Made by a program: the position numbers and the translations under genes. Below the pieces are notes generated by a model. That model did no database searches and was not told where the DNA came from. It saw only the letters and a list, made by a program, of their open reading frames with translations. Shown piece after piece: positions 9,551-19,875 of a DNA stretch of 64,000 nucleotides (position 1 is the first letter of the stretch; each line of letters starts with the position of its first letter). Source of the stretch: Stomoxys calcitrans (taxonomy: Eukaryota; Arthropoda; Insecta; Diptera; Muscidae); assembly GCF_963082655.1 (NCBI RefSeq), contig NC_081552.1, forward strand, positions 197,578,781 through 197,642,780, given 5' to 3'.

Positions 9551-10369
9551 AATTTCGATTCTTTCAAAGGCTGCAGTTACTACTTGCGGTGACCGACCTA
9601 TGATATCGATATCGTCGACATAGGCGAGTACCATGTGCTCTCTTGTTATTAGTGTGCCATATCTATTCACTTCTGCATCTCGTATAATCTTCTCCAGCAG
9701 GATATTAAAGAGATCACACGAGAGAATGTCTCCTTCTCTGAAACCTTGTTTGGTATTTAATGGTTCGGAGCGATTCTTTCCTTTTTTTACTGAGGAACGC
9801 GTATCAGCAAGTGTCATCCTGCAGAGTCTTATTAATTTTGCAGGGATACCACACTCAGACATGGCTTGAAATACTTTTAAACGAAAATGATTATCGAAAG
9901 CGGTCTTGTAGTCTCGCGTCTTTTCCCGGATTTGGCGCAGTGTGTATGTGGATTTACCAGGTCTAAAGCCGTATTGATAGGCCCAATTATCTGATTGACT
10001 AAAGATTTTAATCTTTTACACAGTACGCTCGAGACTATCTTGTAAGCGACGGAGAGGAGACTTATTCCTCTGTAGTTGACACATTCCGTCTTGTGTACTG
10101 GACATAGTATGCTGATGCATACGCCTTATTAGCGTGTCGCCTCCGGTCTTGAATAGTTCGGGGGGTAACCCGTCGGCTTCTGCTGCCTTGTTGTTTTTCA
10201 GTCGCATCACTGCTACTTGGACCACATTCTAACTAGAAGGTAAACATTCTATTCTTCTAACATTCCAACGTCGGACACTTGAAGTTGGGTAAAATGTTCT
10301 TTCCATATCCTCAGCATGTTATCTGTGTCAGTTACCAGATTTCCTTCTTTGTCTCTGCAGGAGGATTTA
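9551..10369 (-). pseudogene. RTE-like LINE fragment, reverse transcriptase (decayed)
   Basis: Minus-strand pieces read in order: RDKEGNLVTDTDNMLRIWKEHF (about 10368-10290), MRLKNNKAAEADGLPPELFKTGG (about 10215-10150), then CGIPAKLIRLCRMTLADTRSS..QGFREGDILSCDLFN..LAYVDDIDIIGRS..VTAAFERIEIAR (9862-9551). YVDD is the palm catalytic motif of the reverse transcriptase. The thumb and everything after ERIEIAR are missing at the left junction, and an internal piece of the fingers is gone. The wording matches the element at 52745-55455 closely, so both belong to one family. Assignment to the RTE clade rests on my memory of fly elements with this motif set; Jockey/CR1 would be the alternative. Confidence 0.8.
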
Positions 10370-10605
10370 AAATGCAAATTGTGCCCATGAACACTCCACT
10401 TAGGAACAGGGGCAAACTTCTCCCATATCGATGAGTTCAGTACGATTCTAGTTGAAGATCAATGACAAGAGGTCTCCTTTTTATAGCCGAGTCCGAAAGC
10501 CGTGCCGCAGTGCGACACCTCTTTGGAGAGAAGTTTTACATGGCATAGTACCTCACAAATGTTGCCAGCATTAGGGGGGGGAACCCATTTTTTCTGATCA
10601 TCTCC
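10370..10605 (-). mobile_element. tRNA-derived SINE, copy 2 (head lost)
   Basis: Shows the SINE body in minus orientation (GAACACTCCACTTAGGAAC, then the GTCCGAAAGCCGTGCCGCAG block, then GGCATAGTACCTCACAAATG) but lacks the tRNA-like head. It lies at the truncated end of the RTE fragment. Confidence 0.7.
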
Positions 10606-10639
10606 CCAAATCTTAATATGCCTAACAGTGGTGGTAGTA

Positions 10640-10740
10640 CGCCGACTCGATGATGTTGGGTGTTGCATAGTCGGCTTCGCCCGCCTTTTGGCTTTTCCTT
10701 ATTGGTTTTGTTTGCTCTCGACTCCATTAACAATGAAATA
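10640..10740 (-). repeat. Family A type-1 hairpin-end fragment
   Basis: Read on the minus strand it gives AATAAGGAAAAGCCAAAAGG, then GCGGGCGAAGCCGACTATGC and CAACACCCAACATC, a worn copy of the type-1 start hairpin. Confidence 0.5.
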
Positions 10741-11335
10741 ATAACCATCATGGCTTGAAATCTCTTGGGAAGGTTGTTTATATGTTTGGCAAAGCGCTAT
10801 GAGGAGCAAGCATAAATATTTCCTGCAAGTAAAGGAGGAAATGAAAATGTTTTGTTGCTTCTTTCCCTTTCGACTTCAACGATGTTTCTTCTGATTTCTG
10901 GCTGGATGGCAAATGTGTTTTTGGCTGTAACAAAATCGTAATAGCCGTTTTGGTCTTTTTTTTTTTTTTTTTTTTTTTTTTTTGTTTATTCTCGACTTTG
11001 GTAATAACGAGCAAATTGAATTTTCAATTTATGTTTATTTATGAACGGAAATCACAACAGCAGAGCATTGTGCTCTCCATTTGTTATGATGATTCGATGA
11101 TTTGCTCATGGTTCGTGTTATTGTTTTCTCCATTAATAGAGTCGATGATTTAGGTTTGATTTTCAACAAGTATGGGTATTGATGTGAAGCATTCGGTAAT
11201 TTCATGGAGTTGAACGAACTTTTTTTGATTTTTCTTTTGTTTTTGAACAAGAGAGCATATTTTCAATTTGTATTTCTATTGAATTTTGTAATGAGTTTTC
11301 CATTGACAATGTGGTTTAATCTGTAAACTTACAGT
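10741..11335. other. Unassigned stretch with a poly-T run
   Basis: Apart from a pure T run of more than 20 bases at about 10957-10983 I see no repeat that I can name and no convincing exon. The T run could be the reversed poly(A) tail of a retroposed sequence, but no body could be matched. Confidence 0.4.
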
Positions 11336-11460
11336 TAGGTTAGGTAGGAGTGGCAGTGCTCTCCGACTTTCTTAGGCAATTTTTGCCCATTGTGATGTCA
11401 CAGACAAAGGCCTTTGGTGGGAATCGAATCCACGACCCCGGCACTGTTAATCCGAGCATG
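11336..11460 (-). mobile_element. Possible second tRNA-like SINE
   Basis: The minus strand contains GTCGTGGATTCGATTCCCAC, a good tRNA T-arm/B-box sequence, followed by AAAGGCCTTTGTCTGTGACA and GGGCAAAAATTGCC. It differs from the main SINE family. Only one clear copy is present, so the family cannot be confirmed from this window. Confidence 0.4.
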
Positions 11461-11578
11461 CAAAACAAAAAAAATGTTTGTGACATTTTCACGACCAACA
11501 AAATTCTTTAATATTTTTATTGCGAACTTTTTCTTTAATTGCAACTGTACAACGTTTCTTTTCATCATATGAAAGTTA
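11461..11578. other. Unassigned AT-rich DNA
   Basis: Short AT-rich spacer before the MITE; nothing recognised. Confidence 0.3.
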
Positions 11579-11815
11579 TTGGGTTGCCCAAAAAGTAATT
11601 GCGGATTTTTTAAAAGAAAGTAAATGCATTTTTAATAAAACTTAGAATTAACTTTAATCAAATATACTTTTTTTACACTTTTTTTCTAAAGCAAGCTAAA
11701 AGTAACAGCTGATAACTGACAAAAAAAAGAATGCAATTACAGAGTCGCAAGCTGTGAAAAAATTTGTCAACGCCGACTATATGAAAAATCCGCAATTACT
11801 TTTTGGGCAACCCAA
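11579..11815. mobile_element. Mariner-type MITE, copy 1 (237 bp)
   Basis: Perfect 32-bp terminal inverted repeats starting TTGGGTTGCCCAAAAAGTAA are flanked by a TA duplication (11577-11578, 11816-11817). The interior shares AGCTGATAACTGACA and AATGCAATTACAGAGTC with the copies at 28686 and 54504. No coding capacity. TA target and mariner-like ends indicate mobilisation by an IS630-Tc1-mariner transposase not found in this window. Confidence 0.9.
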
Positions 11816-11817
11816 TA

Positions 11818-12179
11818 TTTGTGGCTGTGGTAGCGATATTGAACGTAACTAACGTTTTTTTTTATTGTAATCTCTTTAGCAGCTTCGCCTACGCTAAAAA
11901 GACATTGCTTATGCTGTAAAACCAAAATTTCTTTAAGAGAAAAATTATATATACCATACAAGTATTTATTGTCTTGTGTCTCTCCTACCATAGAGAAGGG
12001 GTGAGTATATGAGCTTGTAGACCAGTGATGGGCAAATATACTCACACTTTTGTACATAACTTCGTGCACACGAAAATAATCTCAAGCAAGCCCATGGCCT
12101 TGCACATAGTTGCAAGTCCTTGGGTTTGTCACTGGTATGTACACATTCAAACTCAAAACATTTGAATAAGCTTCACCCT
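11818..12179. other. Unassigned stretch
   Basis: No repeat match with the rest of the window and no supported exon. A 100-codon minus-strand frame (11767-12069) overlaps the MITE end and shows no family I recognise. Confidence 0.3.
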
Positions 12180-12355
12180 AAGATGGAGGTATACTAACTT
12201 CGCTATTCCGTTTGTAACACCTCTAAATATTGATCTAAGACCCCATAAAGTAAACATATTCTCGATCGTCTCGACATTCTGAGTCGATCTAGCCATGTCC
12301 GTCCGTCTGTCCGTGAAAAGCACGGAGTAAAGCTTGGCGCTTGAAATGTTGCACA
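12180..12355 (-). repeat. Family A mini-me core, truncated
   Basis: GGAGGTATACTAACTTCG, GACCCCATAAAGTAAACATA, then GAGTCGATCTAGCCATGTCC with a short GTCC/GTCT run and TTGAAATGTTGCACAG. This is the microsatellite-side end of family A, cut off before the tandem units. Confidence 0.7.
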
Positions 12356-12465
12356 GTTTAGGTTAGGGTGAGGTTAAAAAGAGGATACGTATGTAAATAC
12401 GCCCCATGTCACTATTGACATACACCTAAAAAAGTAATCGGCTTGTAGTGCGCTCAATATACTAA

Positions 12466-13473
12466 AGAAGTAAAAGCGTGCTTAGTTCTTGAGAACCCAC
12501 CAACATGGATTCTGTTAAAAATTTATACAAAATAAATTTTGTTTAAGGACATAATTTTATTCTACATTCCAAACTTCTGTCAAACCAGCAAACGGTTTAC
12601 ATGGGAGCAGTATCAGGTAATAGGCTGATTTGTACAGTTTTTGAAAGTCTTAACAAAACACTATATGCAAAATTTCAGCCAAATCGGACAAAAATTGCAG
12701 CTTCCAAGGGCTCAAGAAGTGAAATGGGGAGATCGTTTTATTTAGGAGCTATGTCAGGTTCTTGACCAATTTGGAACGTACGCAACACAGTTGTTGGAAG
12801 TCATAACAAAACACTTTGTGCAAAATTTCAACCAAATCGGACAAAAATGGAAGCTTCCAGGGGCTCAATAAGTCAAATAGGGAGATCAGGTTATATGGGA
12901 GCTATACCAGGTTCTTGACCGATTTGGGCCATACCTGGCACAGTTGTTGGAAGTCATAACAGAACACTTTGTGCAAAATTTCAACCAAGTCGGAAAATTG
13001 AGGCTTGGCACAGTGTTTGAAAGTCATAACAGAACACCACATTAAAAAATTCAGCCAAATCGGATAAAAATTTACTTCCAGGGGCTTAAGAAATCAAATC
13101 GGGGGATCGGTTTAAATGGGAGCTATACTAAGTTCTTGACCGATTTGGGTCATACTTGGCACAGTTGTTGGAAGTCATAACAGTACACCATGTGCAAAAT
13201 GTGAGATCTGAACCGATATGGCCTATTTGCAATCCCTATTGACTTATATCAATATTCAGTATCTGTGCAAAATTTCAAGTGGCTAGCTTTACCCGCTCGA
13301 CCGCTATCGTGAATTCGACAGACGGACGGACGGGCGGACACGGCTAGATCGACTCAGAATATCGAAACGATCTAGAATATACATACTTTATGAAATACTA
13401 GATTAATATATCAAGGTGTTGCAAATGGAATGACTAGGTTAGTATACCCCCATCCTATGGTGGTGGGTATAAA
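12466..13473 (+). mobile_element. Family A element nested in LINE copy 1
   Basis: Starts GAAGTAAAAGCGTGCTTAG (type-2 start, hairpin worn) and ends ATACCCCCATCCTATGGTGG followed by TGGGTATAAAA. Four internal units carry AAATTTCAGCCAAATCGGA and TATATGGGAGCTATACCAGG. The microsatellite (GACAGACGGACGGACGGGCG, about 13317) is short. LINE sequence resumes on the right with AAAGTAACCTTGAAAAAGAA, matching 61298-61320, so the insertion is younger than the LINE. Confidence 0.8.
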
Positions 13474-13546
13474 AAAGTAACCTTGAAAAAGAAAACCTAA
13501 TTGCTTTCCATGCCACCCTAAGTTGGTTTTTATATGGTATTGTGTC

Positions 13547-14199
13547 CAGTGTGAGTGGCAACTCAAGAAAATTATTTCCTAGCAAAATTTAAGAGAAATC
13601 CTACCAAATGTTCTGCAAGTCACAATTGAGGTATATGTTTTTATACCCTCCAACGAAGAGTTGGACATTTTGCCATTCCATTTGCACCCTTTATACCGAT
13701 CACTCGATCTTGAGTTCATATTCGCATTTTTGCCCCGATTTCAATGAACAACCGGTCCGAGTTTGGATAAAGCGATCAGCCGGTTTAAGTGTTTGCGCTT
13801 TTCTACCCATATAGCCCTGTTTTCCGATTGAAGGCAGATAACGCACAAAAGCCGCATTTCCTACCTACAACATTTGTTAGAGCTCCCTTAATACCTGTAC
13901 TAGTTATAGTCAGAACTTATGCCCTTTTTACTAAAATTTGAATCAATGAGACCCCTTGTAATAGTATTTTGCTCCTCGACATCCATAGTTTTATTCTGCA
14001 CTCCTAACGAATGCAAAGAAACGAGAAAAGTGAATGAATTTTCAGTCATCCTCGGCGATTTGGCAGTAATTAACTTGGTATTAATATGTTGGAAAAACCT
14101 ACCAAAAGTTGAGGTCAGCCTAACAACCTACCAAGAGAATGAAAACCTACCAATTTTGGTAGCAATTTTGGTAGGAACCTACCAAAAACGGAAACACTG
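13547..14199. mobile_element. Non-autonomous hAT-like element (653 bp)
   Basis: The direct repeat ATTGTGTC flanks it exactly (13539-13546 and 14200-14207). The ends are CAGTGTGAG... and ...GAAACACTG, a short CAGTGT inverted end, and sub-terminal CTACCAA/TTGGTAGG motifs are repeated near the right end. An 8-bp duplication and CAGTG-type ends fit hAT elements. Comparison with the intact LINE at 40340-40390 shows that the sequence on the two sides is continuous once this piece is left out. No transposase is encoded. Confidence 0.75.
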
Positions 14200-15415
14200 A
14201 TTGTGTCCCCACCAAAGTGTGGCAGTATCTGTAAGACGCGAAAGCCGGACAATGAGAAAAAAACGGCTCCCACGTCTCATCACCTTCCTGGCATGCCCGA
14301 CACATGCTATCATTTGCTGCACCGATATAACATAAGTGAGCTCGTAGTCCAGTGTGTCCCGTTATGATACCAATAGCTATACTGACCTCCTTTTTACCTC
14401 CTTTCAGTAATAGACTTATCTTCTCACGACCGAATCCCCCCATAGGATTTCCGCCGTCCTACCTACCGTTTCGCTGCTCCACAATGTTGCATGCGCATTC
14501 GTTCCCCACGCCCTTAACTCGTTCCCCACGCCCTTAACCCGAAAGGCTCCAAGTTTATTGACGGCAGTCCTCTGGCCCTCACCACCAAATGGTGTCCCCT
14601 CTAAATTTGCAATTTGCAAAGATGTTCACACTTGATGTCCTCGCATTAGCACCACACCACCTCAAGCGTTCCGTGATCGCCCGGATCTCCACGAGCAGAA
14701 CCGTTCTATGGTCAGGCAGTCTAAAACAGATCTCAGTTCCTGGGTTCTCAATATAGACCCCCAGGCCCACTCTTTCCTCTAGCTTTGATCCATCCGTGTT
14801 ACATGATCTTACAGATGGCAATACTAGGGTTCCGTAGATCCAAGAGTGTGCCGCTGGCAGTAGTGCCTCGCACTTGTCCTCCGGGTTCCTCTCAGGTATC
14901 CGATCGGAAACCTCTTCCTTTCCTTCCAGGTTTCGTATCATCGCCTCGATTATACCGCGGTGGTATGAGCTGCTCCCATCCTAAATCTATTTTGCCATCG
15001 CCTTAAGTCTCATAGCCGCAGTGGCTGCCTCGCTTTTAATCTGTATGTCAATGGGTTGGATATCCACAATAGTCTCCAGTGCCCTAGTGGGCGTGGTCCT
15101 AATCGCTCAGCCTATGCCGACACAACATGTTCCTCAAGCAGTTCTATGGTCCTTATGTTGCACTTTTTCTTCAAAGTAGTCCACCAAACTACTGAGGCGT
15201 AAGTAAGTATTGGTCTAATCACGCTCCTGTAGAGCCAGTGGACTATTCTCGGATTCTGGCCTTATTTCGAACTTACGGCCCATCTATGTACATAGTACCC
15301 AACATCTGTGAACCTTCTCAGTACGCTCCTGAATATGACACTTCCAATTCAGTTTCCTGTCCAAGATCACACCTAAGTATTTGACCATGTCCGATATCGA
15401 AATCGTTTCGTAGCT

Positions 15416-16442
15416 GTCATAAAGACCCATCACTCGGTTTAAGGCTTTGGGCCCATAAAAGGCGCATTTATTGTCCGATATTGTCAAAATTTGGGACAGT
15501 GAGTTAAGTTCAGCCGCTTGAAATACTTCTGTAATATGGCACAGATCGGTTCAGATTTGGATTTAGCTGCCACATAGACTGACCTCTCGATTTGAGGCTT
15601 TGAGCCCATAAAAGGCACATTTATTGTCTGATGTCGCCGAAATTCGGGACATGAGTTAAGTTACGCCCCTAGATATACTTCTGTAATATGACACAGATCG
15701 GTTGAGATTTGGATATAGCTGCCATGTAGTCTGATCTCTCGATTTGAGGCTTTGGGCCCATAAAAGGTGCATTTATTGTACGATTTTGTCAAAATTTGGG
15801 ACAGTGCACATATTCGTTTTTTTTCCATAAGCAGTTTAAGTTCGAAGATGGGCTAAATCGGACTGTATCTTCATATAGCTTCCATATAGACATCCGCCGA
15901 TTTAGGGTCTTAGGCCCATAAAAGACGCATTTATTGTCCGATGTTGACGATATTTGGGACAGTGAGTTGTGTTGGGCCCCTCGACATCCTTCTTCTATTT
16001 GGCTCAGATCGGTCCAGATTTGGATATAGCTGCCATATAGACCGATCTCTCGATTTAAGGTTTTGGGCCCTTAAAAGGCGCATTTATTGTCCGATTTTGT
16101 CAAGATTTGGGATAGTGATTTAGGTTAAGCCCCCGACATACATCTATAATATGGCACAGATCGGTTCAGATTTGGATATAACTGTCATATAGTCCGATTT
16201 CTCGATTTAAGGCTTTTGGCCCATAAAAGACGCATTTATCTTCTTGATAGCTTACCGTAACTGACATAGATACCGATCTTAAGTTTCCGATTTATGGTTT
16301 CCAACCTGATGTTAGACTCTATTAGACTTTAATTGCTTATAGAGCGATCTGATTTTGGCATAATGTGGGTAACATACGTGTATATATATATCCGTTGTAT
16401 CCAAAATGTGGCCCGCCTGAATTTAATGCGTATTTCCTTGTA
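15416..16442 (-). mobile_element. Family A element (GACATCC..GGGCCCATAAAAGGC subfamily)
   Basis: Six or so tandem units of TTATTGTCCGATTTTGTCAA, then a TTTGGGACAGTGAGTT block, then GATCGGTTCAGATTTGGATA. The right end GGTATCCAAAATGTGGCC..GCCTGAATTTAATGCG is a worn hairpin end. The mini-me core side is missing at the junction with the LINE. Confidence 0.7.
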
Positions 16443-17694
16443 TTTGATTTAAAGATATTACTTTTTTATTCATTTTCGATAGAAAATTATTAAAATTTTA
16501 ATATTTATATGTCGCATTTTCCTTTATTTCAATTTTTAATCTTTAATTTTCTAGGTTCAAGTCATTTAAAGGTGATGCCAACCAAATCCCTTCACCGAAA
16601 GCCCATTGGGAAACCGTTGGCCGAATTTAAATCTTGGTAAGTACAAAAGTTTCATACTTTCCATATTTGAGGAATTTTTTAAAATTGTGGTTAAAGATTT
16701 GGGAATTATATATGGCCGTTTTTGTGTCACAGTTTTTGGTACATAGCGTAAAGAAAAGTTTTTATTCACATGGGGAGAACACAAGTTGCGCATTTTGGTT
16801 TAATTTTTTTTTTTTTTTGGTGAAATGTTTTTTTTTTTGCCGTCTTACTCAAAACAATTTTGATCTCTAGTGAATATTTTCCATGTACTCAACTCACCCA
16901 TTTCATGAAAATATTATCAAAAGACTTTGATCTCTTAGTTGATGTGCGTGGCCAATTGATTGATTTTGTCTTGTAATCATCCCGACCTTGTTTATCCACC
17001 AGCATACCTTATGTTAATGCACTGGGGGATGCCTTTTTGGTTCGGCTCTGGCATTACTCTCCCCCAATTATTTTCAACAATGCCCACAAACACAATTCGG
17101 CGCAGTGTAATCGGATTAATGACTGATGGCTAGCTCTAAATGGGGAAGAATGGCTTCTTTTGTATGTGCCTTCATAAGTAGCTGCCCTGTGTCAATATGT
17201 CGTACATCCTGACATATTTCATTGGGTAAAATAAAGGATATCAAGTGTAACGAAATTAATAGAATTTGTTTGTGACATTGATTGATATGTGATTACAATG
17301 ATGATATTTGAATATTTCCATTGTGTGCCTGGCCAAGTGCTCTTTGATGAAAGATGCAAAGTAAAGTTTTGCAAGTAAATGTCCTTCCATCAACCACATA
17401 GGCAGTGTTTACATTATTAAGAACTTTGGTGGTCTATACAGTAACATATACCTACTATGATGGGTTTGCTGATGTTGATTTAATGGATGTACCTTTGATT
17501 TGTTGATGAATTTCAAAGAAAGAGAAAGTTTTCTAAACAGAAAAAAATAAAAATCGGTTTCACTCACAAAATTAATGGATTCAATTAATTTTTTATTTAA
17601 AATTGCTTCAATCACGAAAATGATAATATAAATCATCATTTTTGAAGAGCAATGAAAGAAAAAATTAACTAAAATAAGTTAAAACGTACTTAGT
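16443..17694. other. Low-repeat stretch with a candidate exon
   Basis: One of the few stretches without obvious repeats. Apart from 16555-16636 I see no splice-flanked open segment. Sequence is AT-rich with T runs (around 16805-16840) and may be ordinary intronic or intergenic fly DNA. Confidence 0.4.
16555..16636 (+). CDS. Candidate internal exon of an unidentified host gene
   Basis: An 82-nt segment is preceded by a pyrimidine-rich tract ending TTTTCTAG and followed by GTAAGTAC, a near-perfect 5' splice site. One frame is open throughout (starting at 16557): SSHLKVMPTKSLHRKPIG then KPLAEFKS, with the next codon split by the donor. The other two frames meet stops. GC content is higher than in the flanks. 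I do not recognise the protein. A single exon of this size can arise by chance, but acceptor, donor and frame all agree, which is unusual in this window. Confidence 0.4.
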
Positions 17695-19563
17695 TTCTAC
17701 AAAAACCAGTAAGGAAGGGCTAAAGTCGGGCGGTGCCGACTATATAATAACCTACACCTACTCTATAAGTACAATATGGGACCTATATCCAATTCAGATT
17801 CAATTTTAATGGACCTAGGCGCATGTTTTCAGATGACTTATTAAATAATCGCTATCAAATTTCGAGCAAATATATTCAAACTGTACTAACTACGGTTTCC
17901 AAATGACAAAATTGCTGCAAATTACCCAGAATCTGACGAATATATACGAGCGCTATATCTTAATCTAAACCGATTTGGAGCAAACTTCTCAGACATAGTA
18001 GTCGTCGATGAATCGCTGTGCAAATTTTTGGCAAAATTGATTAAAAAAATGCGCTTGCAGTGGCTCTAGAAGTGAAAATCGGGCGATATACAGATATGAC
18101 AGCTATATCTAAATATAGGCCGATTTCTATGAAATTCACCAAATGACCATTTATGACCAAACAAATTACCATTTTATTGCATTATTATATGGAAGCTATA
18201 TTCAAATCTGAACCGATTTCTATAAAAATCACCTGTAATGTCGGGAGTCTTAAGAAAATCCTTCCTGCAAAAATCGAGAGAATGGGTTAACAAATGGCCA
18301 TTTTATTGCATTTTTACTGCAAATCGGGCGAACATATATATGGGAGCTATATCTAAATCTGGACCGATTTTGACTAAACATTATAGGCATTGTGGAAGCC
18401 ATCGAGGAAAGCGATGTGCAAAGTTTTGGAAAGATTCGTCAAGAAATGCGCTTGCAGTTGCTCCAAGAGTCGAAATCGGGCGGTATATATATTTGAGAGC
18501 TATATTTAAATCGGAACCGATTTCTACGAAATTCACCAATAATGTCGAGAGTCATAAGGAAATCCTTCCTGCAAAATTTCGAGAGAATCGACTAACAAAT
18601 GACCCTTTTTTTTGCATTATTACTGCAAATCGGATGAACATGTATATGGAAGCTATAAACAAATCTGAACCGATTTTTATAAAAATCACCTGTAATGTCG
18701 GGAGTCACAAGAAAATCCTTCCTGCAAAAATCGAGAGAATGGGTTAACAAATGGCCATTTTATTGCATTTTTACTGCAAATCGGGCGAACATATATATGG
18801 GAGCTATATCTAAATCTGGACCGATTTTGACTAAACTTTATAGATATTGTGGAAATCCTCGAGGAAAGCATTGTGCAAAGTTTTGGGAAGATTCGTCAAT
18901 AAATGCGCTTGCAGTTGCTCCAAGAGTCGAAATCGGGCGGTATATATATTTGAGAGCTATATTTAAATCGGAACCGATTTCTACGAAATTCACCAATAAT
19001 GTCGGGAGTCTTAAGAAAATCCTTCCTGCAAAATTTTGAGAGAATGGGTTAACAAATGGCCATTTCATTGCATTTTAAATGTAAATCGAACGAACATATA
19101 TATGGGAGATATATGTAAATCTGAACCGATTTCTATAAAAATCACCTGGAATGTCGGGAGTCTTAAGAAAATCCTTCACACAGTTATAGTAAGTCGTAAC
19201 TTAACACTACAAAATTTCTGCCAAATCGGACGAAAATTGCGGCTTGTATGGGTTCAAGAAGTCGATTCGGGAGACCGGTTTATATGGGTGCTATATCTAC
19301 ATCTGAACCGATATGGCCCATTTGCAATCGCCATCGACCTACATCAATACTTAGTATCTGTGCAAAATTTCAAGCGGCTAGCTTTACGCGTTCGCGATTT
19401 CGACAGATGGACGGACGGACGGACATGGCTAGATCGGCCCAGAACGTCGAGCCGAACAAAAACATATACACTTTATGGGGTCGCAGATTAATATTTCGGG
19501 GTGTTACAAACGGAACGACTAGATTAGTATATCCCCATTCCGTGGTTGTGGTCATAAATACCC
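17695..19563 (+). mobile_element. Complete family A element with higher-order tandem repeat
   Basis: Starts CAGTAAGGAAGGGCTAAAG with the hairpin GTCGGGCGGTGCCGAC and ends GTATATCCCCATTCCGTGGT..GGTCATAAAT. The inside is a tandem array of units near 153 bp (AAATCGGGCGAACATATATA, GGGAGCTATATCTAAATCTG, GAACCGATTTCTACGAAATT). A block of three units is duplicated: 18238-18694 and 18695-19150 are near-identical at a distance of 457 bp. The short microsatellite GACAGATGGACGGACGGACG lies at about 19402 and the core GGACATGGCTAGATCGG follows. Confidence 0.8.
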
Positions 19564-19565
19564 CC

Positions 19566-19767
19566 CAAATCAGACGTATTTACTGACCCACGACACCCGC
19601 TCTGGCATGGCGCAAACGCTACCAACTCGACTACCGGGATGCCTAGATATATATGTTGCTCCCATACGTATTTTTGAGCCGATATTTGCCTTTAAAACTA
19701 CGGTAGCCAGAATTTGGGTCCTCCTGTAACAACATCTTGCTGTTCTATACGAAATTTCAATAAACTG
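19566..19767 (-). other. Possible degraded tRNA-like SINE head
   Basis: On the minus strand 19588-19655 reads TAGTCGAGTTGGTAGCG (A-box-like), then GCCAGAGCGGGTGTCGTGGG, where a T arm would be expected; the usual TTCGA is lost. This could be a worn tRNA-derived head of a SINE. No cloverleaf can be drawn with confidence. Confidence 0.3.
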
Positions 19768-19875
19768 CAAATTTTTCTCATGAACATGCCACTAAGGAAC
19801 AGGGGCAAACTTTTCACACATCAATGAGGGAGGGAGTTTTTTACATGGCATAGTACCCCACGAATGTTATCGTCG
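19768..19875 (-). mobile_element. tRNA-derived SINE, copy 3 (body fragment)
   Basis: Holds GAACATGCCACTAAGGAAC and ACATGGCATAGTACCCCAC with the middle deleted; the head is absent. It directly abuts the mariner remnant. Confidence 0.6.

Larger units (their letters stand above)
12356..15415 (-). pseudogene. RNase H-bearing LINE copy 1, split by two insertions
   Basis: The 3' UTR (12356-12465, resuming at 13474-13538) is split by a family A element and, further in, by a hAT-like element (13547-14199). The coding remnant lies at 14208-15415 on the minus strand: RT thumb VKYLGVILDRKLNWKCHIQE (about 15395-15330), RNase H start NTDGSKLEERVGLGVYIENPGTEICFRL with the acidic residues of DGS and VEIRAI (14941-14600), and a Cys/His zinc-finger-like tail IGAANDSMCRACQEGDETWE..HCPAF (about 14330-14240). 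The middle of RNase H, which in the sister copies carries TDSK and ERADD, is deleted between NIFANC and the tail. Compared with the copies at 40185 and 61195 it also has frameshifts. I, LOA and R1-type LINEs have this RT-RNase H order; I cannot choose between them. Confidence 0.75.

Noticed and set aside
11335..11350. TTAGGTTAGG as insect telomere repeat
   Set aside because: Only two units, and dipteran flies lack TTAGG telomeres; it belongs to a dispersed repeat edge. The CCTAACC run near 50800 is likewise a LINE tail.
18238..18747. 169-codon frame as a possible gene
   Set aside because: Lies fully in the tandem units of a family A element and is duplicated 457 bp downstream with different ends.
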